A DNA stretch of 64,000 nt from Acidovorax delafieldii (GCA_002377855.1 DFQQ01000015.1:27664-91663), one strand, 5' to 3'. Positions 27,001 through 36,300 are shown, numbered from the stretch's first letter. Notes: generated from the sequence alone by a model not told the origin. Translations and numbers: made by a program.

Positions 27001-28115
27001 AAAAAATTACCTACTTGCCTTCTCGTCAAAAAGGCTTGACCTTGATCGAGATGATGGTCGCCATGGCTATCAGCTTAGTCATTGTCATCGCTGCTGCTTA
27101 TGTGTATTTGGGTTCACGCGAATCCCAGCGTGCAATTGATCGCAGCAGCAACAGTCAGGAAACCGGTGCATTTATTCTACAAATGATTGGCCGTGAAGTG
27201 ATGAACGCGGGGTTCTATCCTGCCAATGTCGCCCCCATCCCAGTGGATCCGACACAGCAAGGAATGTATGACACATATCCGCCCTTGCCTGCCACTACAA
27301 GAGTTGATACTGATTGGCAGAATCCTGCTAAAAATTGGCCTCCCGTGGCCTTTCGTTCTGCCATTTACGGTTGTGCGGGCGGAAAGTTTGATGTGGCTAC
27401 CAGCACCTGCCCAGCTGTAGATCCGGCGAAACCTGACACGTTGGTAATTAATGCTTTCACCAGCGACACCGCTGCCATGGGCTCCACAGGGCGACGATTG
27501 GATTGCACTGGTGCGGATGTGGCGCCAGTGGCCGCGGGTGGCGACCCAAGCAATGACGAGCGCAAGAAAAACACTGGCGGTGCTCCGCCCACCACGTTGC
27601 ATACTGGAATCAAACCCGAACTGCCTCCGCAGCTTCCGGTATTTGTTTCCAACAGGTTTGCATTGAACGATACCAAAATTTCGGTAGAAAACGAGGATGT
27701 CAGTACGCGAAGTTTGGCGTGCAGCGGTAATGGGCGCAGTCCTCACGGTACTGCTGATGCAACAGCATATGAGCCCATCATGCCTGGTGTTGAGGACATG
27801 AAATTCACCTACGGTGTTTATACCGGCGATGCATCTCTGACCCCCGCACGGTTTTATACGGCTGCAGAAGTAAATGCTTTGTCAAACGAGATTATTAATG
27901 GTGTCAACCTGACGCCTTGGCAGCGTGTCACAGCGGTTCGGGTATGTGTGTTGACACGTACCCTGGGGGGTAACGTCCGTATAGCCGACAAGTCAGGGGC
28001 TTTACGTACGTATGTGGATTGTAGTGGAACTACCAAAAATCAACCTGCAGGCGACATGATTACTCGACATGTAGAGGTCTTTGGTCTGCGCAACGCATTG
28101 AAGCAGTATTACTAA
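26997..28115 (+). CDS. pilW: Type IV pilus minor pilin PilW
   Basis: A 372-aa PilW-family protein of the pilus tip complex. The leader MKKITYLPSRQKG is cut before LTLIEMMVAMAISLVIV (Glu at +5). The globular part has several paired cysteines (YGCAGGKFDVATSTCPA, RLDCTG, RSLACSG) and the PilW-like segments ETGAFILQMIGREVMNAGFY and TPWQRVTAVRVCVLTRT. The ATG at 26997 overlaps the pilV stop by 4 bp, so translation is probably coupled. Confidence 0.9.
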   Translation: MKKITYLPSRQKGLTLIEMMVAMAISLVIVIAAAYVYLGSRESQRAIDRSSNSQETGAFILQMIGREVMNAGFYPANVAPIPVDPTQQGMYDTYPPLPATTRVDTDWQNPAKNWPPVAFRSAIYGCAGGKFDVATSTCPAVDPAKPDTLVINAFTSDTAAMGSTGRRLDCTGADVAPVAAGGDPSNDERKKNTGGAPPTTLHTGIKPELPPQLPVFVSNRFALNDTKISVENEDVSTRSLACSGNGRSPHGTADATAYEPIMPGVEDMKFTYGVYTGDASLTPARFYTAAEVNALSNEIINGVNLTPWQRVTAVRVCVLTRTLGGNVRIADKSGALRTYVDCSGTTKNQPAGDMITRHVEVFGLRNALKQYY

Positions 28116-28125
28116 GGCATTGAGA

Positions 28126-28902
28126 ATGCAGTTAATTCGTAACGGCGTAAATAAGCCTCAATTCGGTCTGCAGGCTCCTGTTATCGCTCGCAACCGCCAG
28201 CACGGCGTTGCCTTGGTGGTGGTGCTGTTGTTTTTGGTTGCGGTCACAGGCATCAGTGTCTGGACCGCTAGGCAGTCGATGCTGGCTGAATCCATGGCGA
28301 GGAACCAGATAGACCAAGAGGCTGCCAGGCAAGCAGCAGAGGCAGCTCTGCGTGACGCAGAGCGGGATATTGATAACGCTGCATTCGGTATCAAACTGGC
28401 CAATGCTTCATGTGCACGCAATTCCAGCCCCACGGATGATGATGGGATCAACATTGCAGAGTTCACGACCACTTGCACCAAAGGCCTTTGTTTGAAAGAC
28501 GACACTTCCTATAAAGACAGCAATTGGAAAACTGCCTCTATCAGTAACGCAACAGTGGCCGATCCATGGTGGCCGACTGGCAAGGGCGGGCAGTGGAACG
28601 ATGATGAGAGCACCAAACCTGGTCGAGCGCCTGTCGACTCTAACAACTGCGACACCTTTACTGGCGGGGTTCCGTTGGGAACTTATACGGGAGTGCCCCC
28701 AATCAACGGTGTTGCCAAGCAGCCGGAATACTTAATTGAGGTCTTTCTCCGCAAGCACGTGAGAATGAACGTCGATGAAGCGCAAGTGACTTCTATGGGT
28801 GAAAATGCAAATCAATGGTCCACGATGTATCGTATTACAGCGCGTGGTTTTGGATATTCAACAAGAACTCAAGTGGTTCTTCAAACAGTTTTCTTCCCTT
28901 GA
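28126..28902 (+). CDS. pilX: Type IV pilus assembly protein PilX
   Basis: A PilX-family minor pilin (258 aa). Its N terminus, NRQHG-VALVVVLLFLVAVTGIS, is the PilX type of hydrophobic helix, which has no Glu at +5. ARQSMLAESMARNQIDQEAARQAAEAALRDAE follows, a hallmark of PilX. The remainder has cysteines and ends RGFGYSTRTQVVLQTVFF. The ATG at 28126 is chosen with AAGG upstream. It sits between pilW and pilY1, the order conserved in beta- and gammaproteobacteria. Confidence 0.9.
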   Translation: MQLIRNGVNKPQFGLQAPVIARNRQHGVALVVVLLFLVAVTGISVWTARQSMLAESMARNQIDQEAARQAAEAALRDAERDIDNAAFGIKLANASCARNSSPTDDDGINIAEFTTTCTKGLCLKDDTSYKDSNWKTASISNATVADPWWPTGKGGQWNDDESTKPGRAPVDSNNCDTFTGGVPLGTYTGVPPINGVAKQPEYLIEVFLRKHVRMNVDEAQVTSMGENANQWSTMYRITARGFGYSTRTQVVLQTVFFP

Positions 28903-28935
28903 AAATTATTATTAATTAATCATTGGGTTAGCCAA

Positions 28936-31900
28936 ATGTCAAAATATTTAAAAACAGGCGCAATTGTTTTCGCCGCTTTTGCTGGGGCGTTGGTTTTTGC
29001 CACTCCTAAAGACGTGTCTACGCCGAAAGAGGCTATTCCGCCAAATATCGTCACGACTTCAAACAAGCCAATGATCATGCTTACGGCATCGAAAGATCAT
29101 TTGTTGTTTGGCCCAGTATTTACTGATTTTGAAGATCTGGATGGGGATGGGGTGATTGACACTACATTCAAGCCAGATTTTAAGTACTACGGTTACTTTG
29201 ACTCCACTAAGTGCTATGACTACTCAGGTGGTCAGTTTAATCCTGCGGCAAAGGCGATAGAGACAAAAATTGTTGTTGGAACAGTAACCAATATTAAATA
29301 TTCTTGCTCTGCATCTAATAGGTATTGGAGTGGTAATTTCTTGAATTGGGCCAGCATGACCCGCTTGGACACCGTGCGAAAAATGCTCTATGGTGGATAT
29401 AGGTCAACTGACACAAACGGCTCAACTGTATTGATGGGTAGCAGACTTGTCTGGGATGCGCACTCTTTTGTGAAATTTTACAAAGGAGATGATGTTCGTG
29501 ATTACACGCCATTCACTCGCACTGATCTCATAAAGTCTACGGGTCCTAATAAAAATGAATACGCCGGTTTGAGTATCTGTGTGACCGGAAGTTCTGAAGA
29601 TTATAAAAATTCAGAGCCCATCATGCGATTGGTGAAAGGCAATGTACGATTTTGGTCAACTGTTGAAATTCAACTATGCCGTTGGCGTGAAAACTATTCA
29701 AGTGGAACTTTCGGCCCCAAGCTTGCTAGATTTTATAAGGACGAAGATAAGGGCAATGGGGGGGTAAACCATGAGGTGACAATCCCTAGCAAAAGTGCGG
29801 ATGGTGCTACATATTCCAGTAACGGGCCAGATTTGAATTTGAAAGTCAAAGTTTGTGACCCTGCTTTGCTGGGGGAAGAGCGCTGCCAAGCTTTTCCTGC
29901 CGGTTCAAGCACAAACTTGAAGCCTTATGGTCTTTTGCAGGAATTCGGATATCCGCAGAACGCTGGCGACGCAGCGCGGGTGGAGTTTGGGTTGATTACT
30001 GGAAGCTACGATAAAAAGAACACGGCAGGAGCCCTTCGGAAAAATATCCGCGATTTGGAAGATGAAATTAATCGCGATACTGGCGTTTTCTGTCATGCTA
30101 CAAATTCTGGATGCGCGGGAACTTTGGCGGACGGTCGACAAACTGGCAAAGGTGCTATCAAGGCTTTTGATTCAATAGTGCTGTTTGGTCGCAATAGCGG
30201 CAACAGTTACGATGGAGGTCAAAACACTCCTAGCGCGTCTGGTGAAATTAACTTGCCAGCGTGGGGTAACCCTATCGGTGAAATGTTGGTGCAGGCGTTA
30301 CAGTATTATGCCTACAACGGTTCTACACCGACGCCTACAAACCCGTCTTCTAATACTAATGATACCAGTGTAGGTTTGCCGATTGCTACCTGGAGCGATC
30401 CGTTGGCCAGTACTGCTGCAAGATCGAAGTATGGCAATTCGATATGCAGGCCACTTAATATTTTGGCCTTCTCTTCCAGTGCTCTCAGTTTTGATGGGCA
30501 GGCTGGGGGTGCTTTTGGAACACTACCCGGTGTGCCAAACACTTTGGATTCTTTTGTAAACAAAATTGGTGAATTGGAAGGGATTCACGGAACTTTGCGT
30601 TCTGTGGGTTCTGTTTCTGGAAAGGGATTAACCGCAAACGATGATAAGAACTCCTGCTCTGCGAAGACTGTAGGAACGCTTGCTGATGTCAATGGAATAT
30701 GTCCAGAAGCTCCTGCGATGGGTGGGACTTACCAAGTAGCAGGTGCTGCCTTCTATGGAAATACCCATAAGATACGCACAGTTGCAAATCCCCCTGCAGA
30801 TTTGGCTATGGTTGAGAATGCCTTGAAGGTAAAAACTATGGCTGCATCACTCAGCGGCGGTGCGCCTCGTATTGAGGTTCCTGTGCCCGGCACAAAGCCG
30901 CAAAAATATGTTTATATCACTCCTGAAAGTATGCAGGAAGGGAACAAGGTTAGTGCTCCATTAACTTTTGCATCGATTAGCTCTGGCCCTACGTATGGCG
31001 CTTTCATTGTAACGTGGAACGACATTTTGATGGGTGGTGATTATGATATGGATGTTACGGGGTTCCTACGATATGACCTTGTAAAAAATGCCTCATCGCC
31101 CAGTGGTTGGGACGTAAAAATTACAACCGATATCCCCAATGTATGCGGCGGTAATCCTGCTGTGCACGGATTTAGTGTGATCGGTGTGCAAAAAAATGGA
31201 GTGAGTGCTAACGGAAGGTATTTGACGCATCAGCATAATGGATCGAGTCAAACATATAATAATATTTCGCTTCCTAGTGCTACCGCTGAAGAGCATCTGT
31301 GTGCGAGTGGTAATTCCTGGCTGAATAAAGACATCGTTGTCAACGGAGTTTCAAAAAAATATAAGGATACGGTTTGTAGTGTTACAGGTAATGGTAATAC
31401 GGGTGATCCTAACATCACCAACAAACCATCTTATTGCTCTGTAAAAAATGAAGATTATTTGGTTTCACTTCAATTTAATATGGTTGGTGAAACCAATGCT
31501 TTGATTAAAGATCCGTTATGGTATGCGGGCAAGTATGGTTATTTCAAATCAAGCGTCAAAAATAATGATGGCACGTGGAGTACTGTGACCCAACCCACAT
31601 CTCAAAGCGATTGGGATAGCGTAAATGCAGACGGTGATTTAGGCTCTGACGATATGCCTGATGGTTACTTTTTGGCTCGGCGCCCAGAAATACTGGAATC
31701 ACAATTGCGCAAGGCGCTGAACGCAGCGGCCAAAGCGTCCAATGCTGCGCCGGCTACTTCGTCTGCACAACTGGTCGAAAGTGGATTCAAGTACCTGGTG
31801 AAGTTTGACAGCACAACGGTTCAAGGCACGGTTGAAGCCTATAAAGTCGATGCAGAGGGCGAGTTTGGGGCCTCTCCTGCATGGGAGGCCGGTGCTTTGC

Positions 31901-33819
31901 TTTACAGCAGCCATTCCGCGAACGGTGGTGCTGGCCGGAATATTATTACCAACAGTGGTGGTACTGGGGTTGCTTTCCGTTGGGTCAGCTTGCCTGCTGC
32001 CTATAAGACCCAAATGACCACTGCTAGTACCAATACGGTATCTATCACCAATGCAGAAATCGTCTTGAACTACGTGCGTGGTGATCAAAGCAAGGAAGGT
32101 GCCAATGGTTTGCGCGACCGAGGTACCAATCTGTTGGGGCCAGTCATTAATGGAACACCTTGGATACAGGGGCCGCCGAGTGCAACATTCCCGGGCGCTT
32201 CTGGCGCAGGATATGCGGACTTCCGAGCCGCGCACAAAGATCGCAATCGTTTGTTGTGGGTTGCGGCTAACGACGGAATGTTGCATGCATTCAATCCATC
32301 AACTGGCGCGGAGGTCTTTTCATACATTCCCGGCGCTTTGGCCAATCGTTTGGCAGAGATTCCTCTGCAGCGAGGCACCTCCGCAAAAACCAAGCTGGAC
32401 GGAGCAGATTTCGTTATTTCAACACAATCACCGATTACTGGAACAGTCTGGCCTTATGTAGACGGCAGCCCTTTTAGTGCGGACGTGAAAGTGGGAACTG
32501 GTGCTAGCGCAGCGTGGCGCACCTATGTGTTTGGTGCTTTGGGCAGGGGGGGGAAGGCGATTTATGCCCTGGACGCAACCACGGTCAGTGATCTGGCTGA
32601 ATCCAGTGCGGCCAGTGTCTTCAAATGGCAGTTCACTTCTGATGACGATACCGATCTGGGTTACATCGTCGGCGACATATCTAGACACGCAACCACAGGG
32701 CAAGCCCTGCCTGTGGTAAAGATGAATAATGGTAAATTTGCGCTGCTGCTTGGTAATGGGCAAAAATCAACTACCGGTAAAACAGTTTTGTTTATCGTGT
32801 ACGTCGATGGTCCAAGCTCAGGGGTTTGGACTGAAGGCGTGCATTATAAAAAAATTGAGGTTGATAGCAGTTCCGGTGGCGGGTTGTCTATGCCCCGCTG
32901 GGAAGATATTGATGGTAATGGAACAGCTGACGTTGCATACGCAGGAGATCTGAAGGGAAATCTCTGGAAATTTGATTTGCAAAATTCTGATCCAACAAAA
33001 TGGGTGGTTGCTTATAAGTCTGGGCCTGCGAACAAGCCTCTTAACAAGCCTCTTTACCAGGCCACCTACAAAAGCGGAGCTTCTGTCACCCCGTTGCCTA
33101 TTACCACTGCACCTCAGTTGCTTTACATGGGTAAAGGGGGCTTTATGGTGACTTTTGCTACCGGAAACGCCTTTGAAACAGGTGATTTCCCGAAGACTAC
33201 TGTGGATCAACGTGTGTACGGGGTATGGGACCGTGGTGCGCCAGTGGAACTGGACTCGCGGCTTGCGCCCAGGACATACACCCGTGATGCTGCCACTGGC
33301 GTTGTGACGGTCACTTCAAGTACCCCGCTGGATTGGAGTCAGTACGATGGTTGGTACATGAACTTGCCTGGAAGTGGTGAGGCGGTGTTGTCCGACCCTA
33401 GCTATGATTCGGGAGTGCTGACGTTTGTGGGTGTTCGTCCAAAAACAGCAACCAGCGAATGCACGGCAACGCCCAATACATCGCTCTTCACCATTGATCC
33501 CATTTCTGGGAAGGCTGAACGCAATACCCAAGGCACTACCATTGTGGGTGCCAACAAGATCGTGATTGCGGCCAAGGAGATCAATGATCAAAAGGTGCAG
33601 GTAGTGAATGACCGGACTAAAAAGCCATTTTCTACATCCTGCAAGGCAGGTGAACCAGGGTGTACTTGTGTTGGCCCCAAGTGCACCAAGGCAGCAATCT
33701 GCACCGCAGGGCAGCGCGCCAAGCGTGTAACTGGCCAAAGTGCAGATGCAGTGATCTGTTCCAGTGCGGCTCCCCGGTTGCAATGGCGTGAAATTCCAGG
33801 TTTGAGGACAAATCAGTGA
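28936..33819 (+). CDS. pilY1: PilY1-type pilus tip adhesin / assembly factor
   Basis: A large (1627 aa) secreted tip protein of type IV pili, related to Neisseria PilC. It has a signal peptide (KTGAIVFAAFAGALVFA) and an N-terminal DLDGDGVID acidic loop at 67-75. A variable domain rich in Asn/Ser/Gly runs to about residue 910. The C-terminal beta-propeller PilY domain includes WVAANDGMLHAFNPSTGAE and GALGRGGKAIYALDA. The calcium loop DIDGNGTAD is at 1324-1332. I see no clear von Willebrand A/MIDAS motif. A cysteine-rich tail precedes the end (CKAGEPGCTCVGPKC). DNA for the variable half is very AT-rich while the propeller half is near neighbour composition, suggesting a mosaic gene. The stop overlaps pilE. 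Confidence 0.93.
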   Translation: MSKYLKTGAIVFAAFAGALVFATPKDVSTPKEAIPPNIVTTSNKPMIMLTASKDHLLFGPVFTDFEDLDGDGVIDTTFKPDFKYYGYFDSTKCYDYSGGQFNPAAKAIETKIVVGTVTNIKYSCSASNRYWSGNFLNWASMTRLDTVRKMLYGGYRSTDTNGSTVLMGSRLVWDAHSFVKFYKGDDVRDYTPFTRTDLIKSTGPNKNEYAGLSICVTGSSEDYKNSEPIMRLVKGNVRFWSTVEIQLCRWRENYSSGTFGPKLARFYKDEDKGNGGVNHEVTIPSKSADGATYSSNGPDLNLKVKVCDPALLGEERCQAFPAGSSTNLKPYGLLQEFGYPQNAGDAARVEFGLITGSYDKKNTAGALRKNIRDLEDEINRDTGVFCHATNSGCAGTLADGRQTGKGAIKAFDSIVLFGRNSGNSYDGGQNTPSASGEINLPAWGNPIGEMLVQALQYYAYNGSTPTPTNPSSNTNDTSVGLPIATWSDPLASTAARSKYGNSICRPLNILAFSSSALSFDGQAGGAFGTLPGVPNTLDSFVNKIGELEGIHGTLRSVGSVSGKGLTANDDKNSCSAKTVGTLADVNGICPEAPAMGGTYQVAGAAFYGNTHKIRTVANPPADLAMVENALKVKTMAASLSGGAPRIEVPVPGTKPQKYVYITPESMQEGNKVSAPLTFASISSGPTYGAFIVTWNDILMGGDYDMDVTGFLRYDLVKNASSPSGWDVKITTDIPNVCGGNPAVHGFSVIGVQKNGVSANGRYLTHQHNGSSQTYNNISLPSATAEEHLCASGNSWLNKDIVVNGVSKKYKDTVCSVTGNGNTGDPNITNKPSYCSVKNEDYLVSLQFNMVGETNALIKDPLWYAGKYGYFKSSVKNNDGTWSTVTQPTSQSDWDSVNADGDLGSDDMPDGYFLARRPEILESQLRKALNAAAKASNAAPATSSAQLVESGFKYLVKFDSTTVQGTVEAYKVDAEGEFGASPAWEAGALLYSSHSANGGAGRNIITNSGGTGVAFRWVSLPAAYKTQMTTASTNTVSITNAEIVLNYVRGDQSKEGANGLRDRGTNLLGPVINGTPWIQGPPSATFPGASGAGYADFRAAHKDRNRLLWVAANDGMLHAFNPSTGAEVFSYIPGALANRLAEIPLQRGTSAKTKLDGADFVISTQSPITGTVWPYVDGSPFSADVKVGTGASAAWRTYVFGALGRGGKAIYALDATTVSDLAESSAASVFKWQFTSDDDTDLGYIVGDISRHATTGQALPVVKMNNGKFALLLGNGQKSTTGKTVLFIVYVDGPSSGVWTEGVHYKKIEVDSSSGGGLSMPRWEDIDGNGTADVAYAGDLKGNLWKFDLQNSDPTKWVVAYKSGPANKPLNKPLYQATYKSGASVTPLPITTAPQLLYMGKGGFMVTFATGNAFETGDFPKTTVDQRVYGVWDRGAPVELDSRLAPRTYTRDAATGVVTVTSSTPLDWSQYDGWYMNLPGSGEAVLSDPSYDSGVLTFVGVRPKTATSECTATPNTSLFTIDPISGKAERNTQGTTIVGANKIVIAAKEINDQKVQVVNDRTKKPFSTSCKAGEPGCTCVGPKCTKAAICTAGQRAKRVTGQSADAVICSSAAPRLQWREIPGLRTNQ

Positions 33820-34298
33820 AAAAAATAAAGCTCCAAAAGGGTTTCACACTCATTGAGTTGATGATTACTGTAGCAATCATTGGGATATTGGCGTCCGTTG
33901 CGTATCCTTCATATCGTGAGTATGTAAATAAATCGCGTCGTGTTCAGGCCAAGACAACTCTGGTGGCTGCCCAGCAATGGATGGAACGCTTCTACACGGA
34001 GAACTTTCGATACGATAAAAATAGCGCAAATGTCGCTGTGACGGATGCTAGTCAGTTCCCGTCTCGTTTCAGTGTTTCTCCACCGCCCGGGGAGGGCTCT
34101 GCGATGTACACCATCACCGTCACTGTGACCGATGGGGTTCGTGATGTATTCACGGTGAATGCAGTACGCAAAGCTGGCTCGGCGATGGCCAATGATCGAT
34201 GCGGCGATTTATCAATCGATCATTTGAATCGACGTAAAGTAACAAACCATAAGGGATTTGGTAGCGACGCTGCGGCTCTTGATTACTGTTGGCGATGA
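33816..34298 (+). CDS. pilE: Minor pilin PilE
   Basis: A type IV pilin-like protein of 160 aa. The short leader MKKIKLQKG is cut before FTLIELMITVAIIGILASVAYPSYREYV, with Glu at +5. The family signatures are AQQWMERFYTENFRYD and a C-terminal disulfide region with one cysteine on each side (DRCGDLSI, LDYCWR). The GTG start overlaps the pilY1 stop as GTGA. It is the last gene of the operon, followed by a strong terminator at 34318-34348. Its place and size fit the minor PilE rather than the major pilin. Confidence 0.9.
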   Translation: MKKIKLQKGFTLIELMITVAIIGILASVAYPSYREYVNKSRRVQAKTTLVAAQQWMERFYTENFRYDKNSANVAVTDASQFPSRFSVSPPPGEGSAMYTITVTVTDGVRDVFTVNAVRKAGSAMANDRCGDLSIDHLNRRKVTNHKGFGSDAAALDYCWR

Positions 34299-34317
34299 CG
34301 AGAATGTGAAAATTTTG

Positions 34318-34348
34318 ATCCCAGGTGCTTTGGTACTTGGGATTTTTT
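34318..34348 (+). terminator. Rho-independent terminator of the pilus operon
   Basis: ATCCCAGGTGC pairs along 11 bp (two G-T wobbles) with GTACTTGGGAT around loop TTTG, followed by a T-run. It is 19 bp after the pilE stop. Confidence 0.92.
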
Positions 34349-34442
34349 CTTTATTTTTCGAAAAAATCTGTTTAAGAGTCTGCAGCTCGAATCGAGCATC
34401 AAGTCTCCGTTTCGGATCTAGGCTCTATGCGCAGCAATAGTG

Positions 34443-34611
34443 CTAGGTAATCTATGCACGAATCACCGCGCCGCGTGCATCTGCGGCCTCGGGCGGTCTG
34501 CGGCGTCGCAAATGCTCGCAGTAGCTACGGCTATCGCTGCATTTTGCGCCTTGCAGCCCATCGCGATACGCGGCGCACATTTGCCGCTCAATTCGCGCAG
34601 GGGATCCCTCG
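34443..34611. repeat. MITE-like inverted-repeat element, copy 2
   Basis: The most diverged copy. The left end is ctaggtaatctatgcacgaa (34443 on) and the right end is attcgcgcaggggatccctc (to 34611). The centre GCAGTAGC-TACG-GCTATCGC keeps the palindrome with paired changes at most positions. It aligns throughout with copies at 23041 and 59062. It lies in the ribD leader, 111 bp before the start. Confidence 0.82.
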
Positions 34612-34721
34612 CTATGCGATTATTTGCAGGGACGTAGGTCATGAGCTGCGGCGGGTGCGTACAGCGTGCTGATTCTTGCAGAAGGTCTTCTATGGGCTGG
34701 GGTTGATGTGGTGGAGTTGAT

Positions 34722-35828
34722 TTGACTGGAAATTTGTACATGGATCGTGCGCTGGAGTTGGCCCGCGAATCTCTATTGATTACATCTCCGAACCCACGGG
34801 TTGGCTGTGTTTTGGCTGATCCTGATGGGCGGGTGATTGGCGCAGGGCGAACCCAGCAAGCTGGCGGCGCTCATGCCGAAGTGATGGCGTTGAAGGATGC
34901 CCAGGCAAATGGGTTTGCGACTCTCGGGGCTACGGCCTATGTAACGCTGGAGCCTTGTTCTCATCAGGGGCGTACAGGGCCATGCTGCGACGCTTTGGTG
35001 GCTGCGGGTATTGCCAAGGTAGTGGCGTCGATCGCGGACCCCAATCCTTTGGTTGGGGGCCGAGGTTTTGAGCGTTTGCGGGCTGCAGGCATTAGCGTTG
35101 AGGTTGGATGTGGCGCTGAGGAGTCGCGCGAGTTGAATATCGGATTTTTCAGTCGCATGATCAGAAAAAAGCCATGGGTACGTTTAAAGGCAGCGATATC
35201 ACTCGATGGTTTTACTGCAATGCCGAGTGGCGAGAGTCAGTGGATTACGTCGGAGGCTGCTCGCTCGGATGGGCACCTATGGCGCGCCCGTTCTTGTGCT
35301 GTTTTGACTGGCGTGGGCACCGTTTTGGCTGACAACCCCAGGTTGAACGTTCGCAATATCGATACGCCTCGTCAGCCAATGGCGGTGGTGTGTGATAGCC
35401 AGTTACGTACCCCTCCTGAAGCTGCTCTCTTCGATTGCGACAGAAGGGTATTGATATATACCGCTAGCAGCGATAGCAGTCTGGCTCAGCGTTTGAGGAG
35501 TCGGGGTGCGGAAGTGCGCAGGGTTGATAGCACGATGCGCGGGCGCATGGATTTGCGAATGGTGTTGGCGGATCTGGCGCAAGAGGGGGTGAACGAGCTT
35601 CACGTGGAGGCAGGTGCCATTCTCAATGGCTCTCTGTTGGCGTCCGGCCTGGTGGATGAGTTGCTGATGTACGTGGCGCCCACGTTATTGGGAGGTGGGG
35701 TGGGGGTTGCGCGAATGCCTCCGCTCGGGCGGCTTAGCGAGGCGCCTCGCTTTGACTATGTATCTGCGCTGCCTGTTGGTGGTGATGTATGCTTGATCGC
35801 CAGGTCGCACGGTGCTAACGATTTTTGA
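34722..35828 (+). CDS. ribD: Bifunctional riboflavin biosynthesis deaminase/reductase RibD
   Basis: Second and third steps of riboflavin synthesis: deamination of the pyrimidine intermediate, then NADPH reduction of its ribosyl side chain. The 368-aa protein has an N-terminal zinc deaminase domain with His51/Glu53 (HAEVMAL), Cys79 and Cys88 (EPCSHQGRTGPCCD). The C-terminal reductase domain has KAAISLDGFTA, SQWITSEAARSDGH and the VEAGA segment. A TTG start at 34722 is given because GGAG lies 5 bp upstream; ATG at 34740 is the alternative and loses six residues. It stands alone, with ribE 9 kb away on the other strand. Confidence 0.95.
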   Translation: MTGNLYMDRALELARESLLITSPNPRVGCVLADPDGRVIGAGRTQQAGGAHAEVMALKDAQANGFATLGATAYVTLEPCSHQGRTGPCCDALVAAGIAKVVASIADPNPLVGGRGFERLRAAGISVEVGCGAEESRELNIGFFSRMIRKKPWVRLKAAISLDGFTAMPSGESQWITSEAARSDGHLWRARSCAVLTGVGTVLADNPRLNVRNIDTPRQPMAVVCDSQLRTPPEAALFDCDRRVLIYTASSDSSLAQRLRSRGAEVRRVDSTMRGRMDLRMVLADLAQEGVNELHVEAGAILNGSLLASGLVDELLMYVAPTLLGGGVGVARMPPLGRLSEAPRFDYVSALPVGGDVCLIARSHGANDF

Positions 35829-35999
35829 GCGTGCAGTACAGTCGGCAACAGCGAGCTTGCTGGTACGCGTGCTCCCGCCTGTGTGTTGATCTCAATGTAC
35901 GTTCGTTGCGCTGTCACCTATCCATAGCATCGCCATGCGAAGCATGGCAACAGGATTTTTAAGGTGGTTCAGGATGTCGTTGGCTTCTTGGCATCATCC

Positions 36000-36257
36000 T
36001 CACGGTTTGGCGTACCCCAGACATGCACCCGCATTGGGCCGTCCTTTGCATTCGCGAGTCAGCCTTCTGTCTCGCTGCGCGCTAGTTTCCTCCGAAGGGC
36101 TTTTCAAAACTTTATGCTTTACGGTTGGGCTTGTCCTCTTCGCTGGTGGCGTTGTTTGCGGGCTAGCCAATGCACTTTGGGTTTGACAGAGCACAACGCC
36201 GAGGCTCAGAAGAATCGCGTTCAAGGACGTGTGATAGGGATTGCGGATTTTCTTCAT
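36000..36257 (-). CDS. Small secreted basic protein (85 aa), unknown function
   Basis: This short protein has a plausible Sec signal peptide (SLNAILLSLGVVLCQTQSALA, cut near Ala-Ser). The mature part is lysine/arginine-rich with two cysteines in a distinctive motif (RRLTRECKGRPNAGACLGYA). I recall small exported proteins with similar ends in Comamonadaceae, but no function is known. It is divergent from rpsO. A hairpin at 35933-35949 (GCCATGC-GAA-GCATGGC) lies downstream and could be its 3' end or that of ribD. The ribosome-binding site is weak. The motif makes it more than a chance frame. Confidence 0.62.
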   Translation of the reverse strand: MKKIRNPYHTSLNAILLSLGVVLCQTQSALASPQTTPPAKRTSPTVKHKVLKSPSEETSAQRDRRLTRECKGRPNAGACLGYAKP

Positions 36258-36300
36258 ATGGCAGCTTGAGTCGCTAAAGATCGTTCTTTCAAGGTACGGT

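Larger units (their letters stand above)
34299..34721. other. pilE-ribD intergenic region
   Basis: This 423-bp gap contains the pilus-operon terminator (34318-34348) and the inverted-repeat element copy 2 (34443-34611). About 110 bp remain before ribD and should include its promoter; no clear -35/-10 pair stands out. I see no gene. Confidence 0.6.

Noticed and set aside
34299..35000. FMN riboswitch near ribD or ribE
   Set aside because: I looked for the conserved AGGG...GGGG/CCCCACCGGCGGT-type elements upstream of both genes and found none; these riboswitches usually precede ribB/ribBA.
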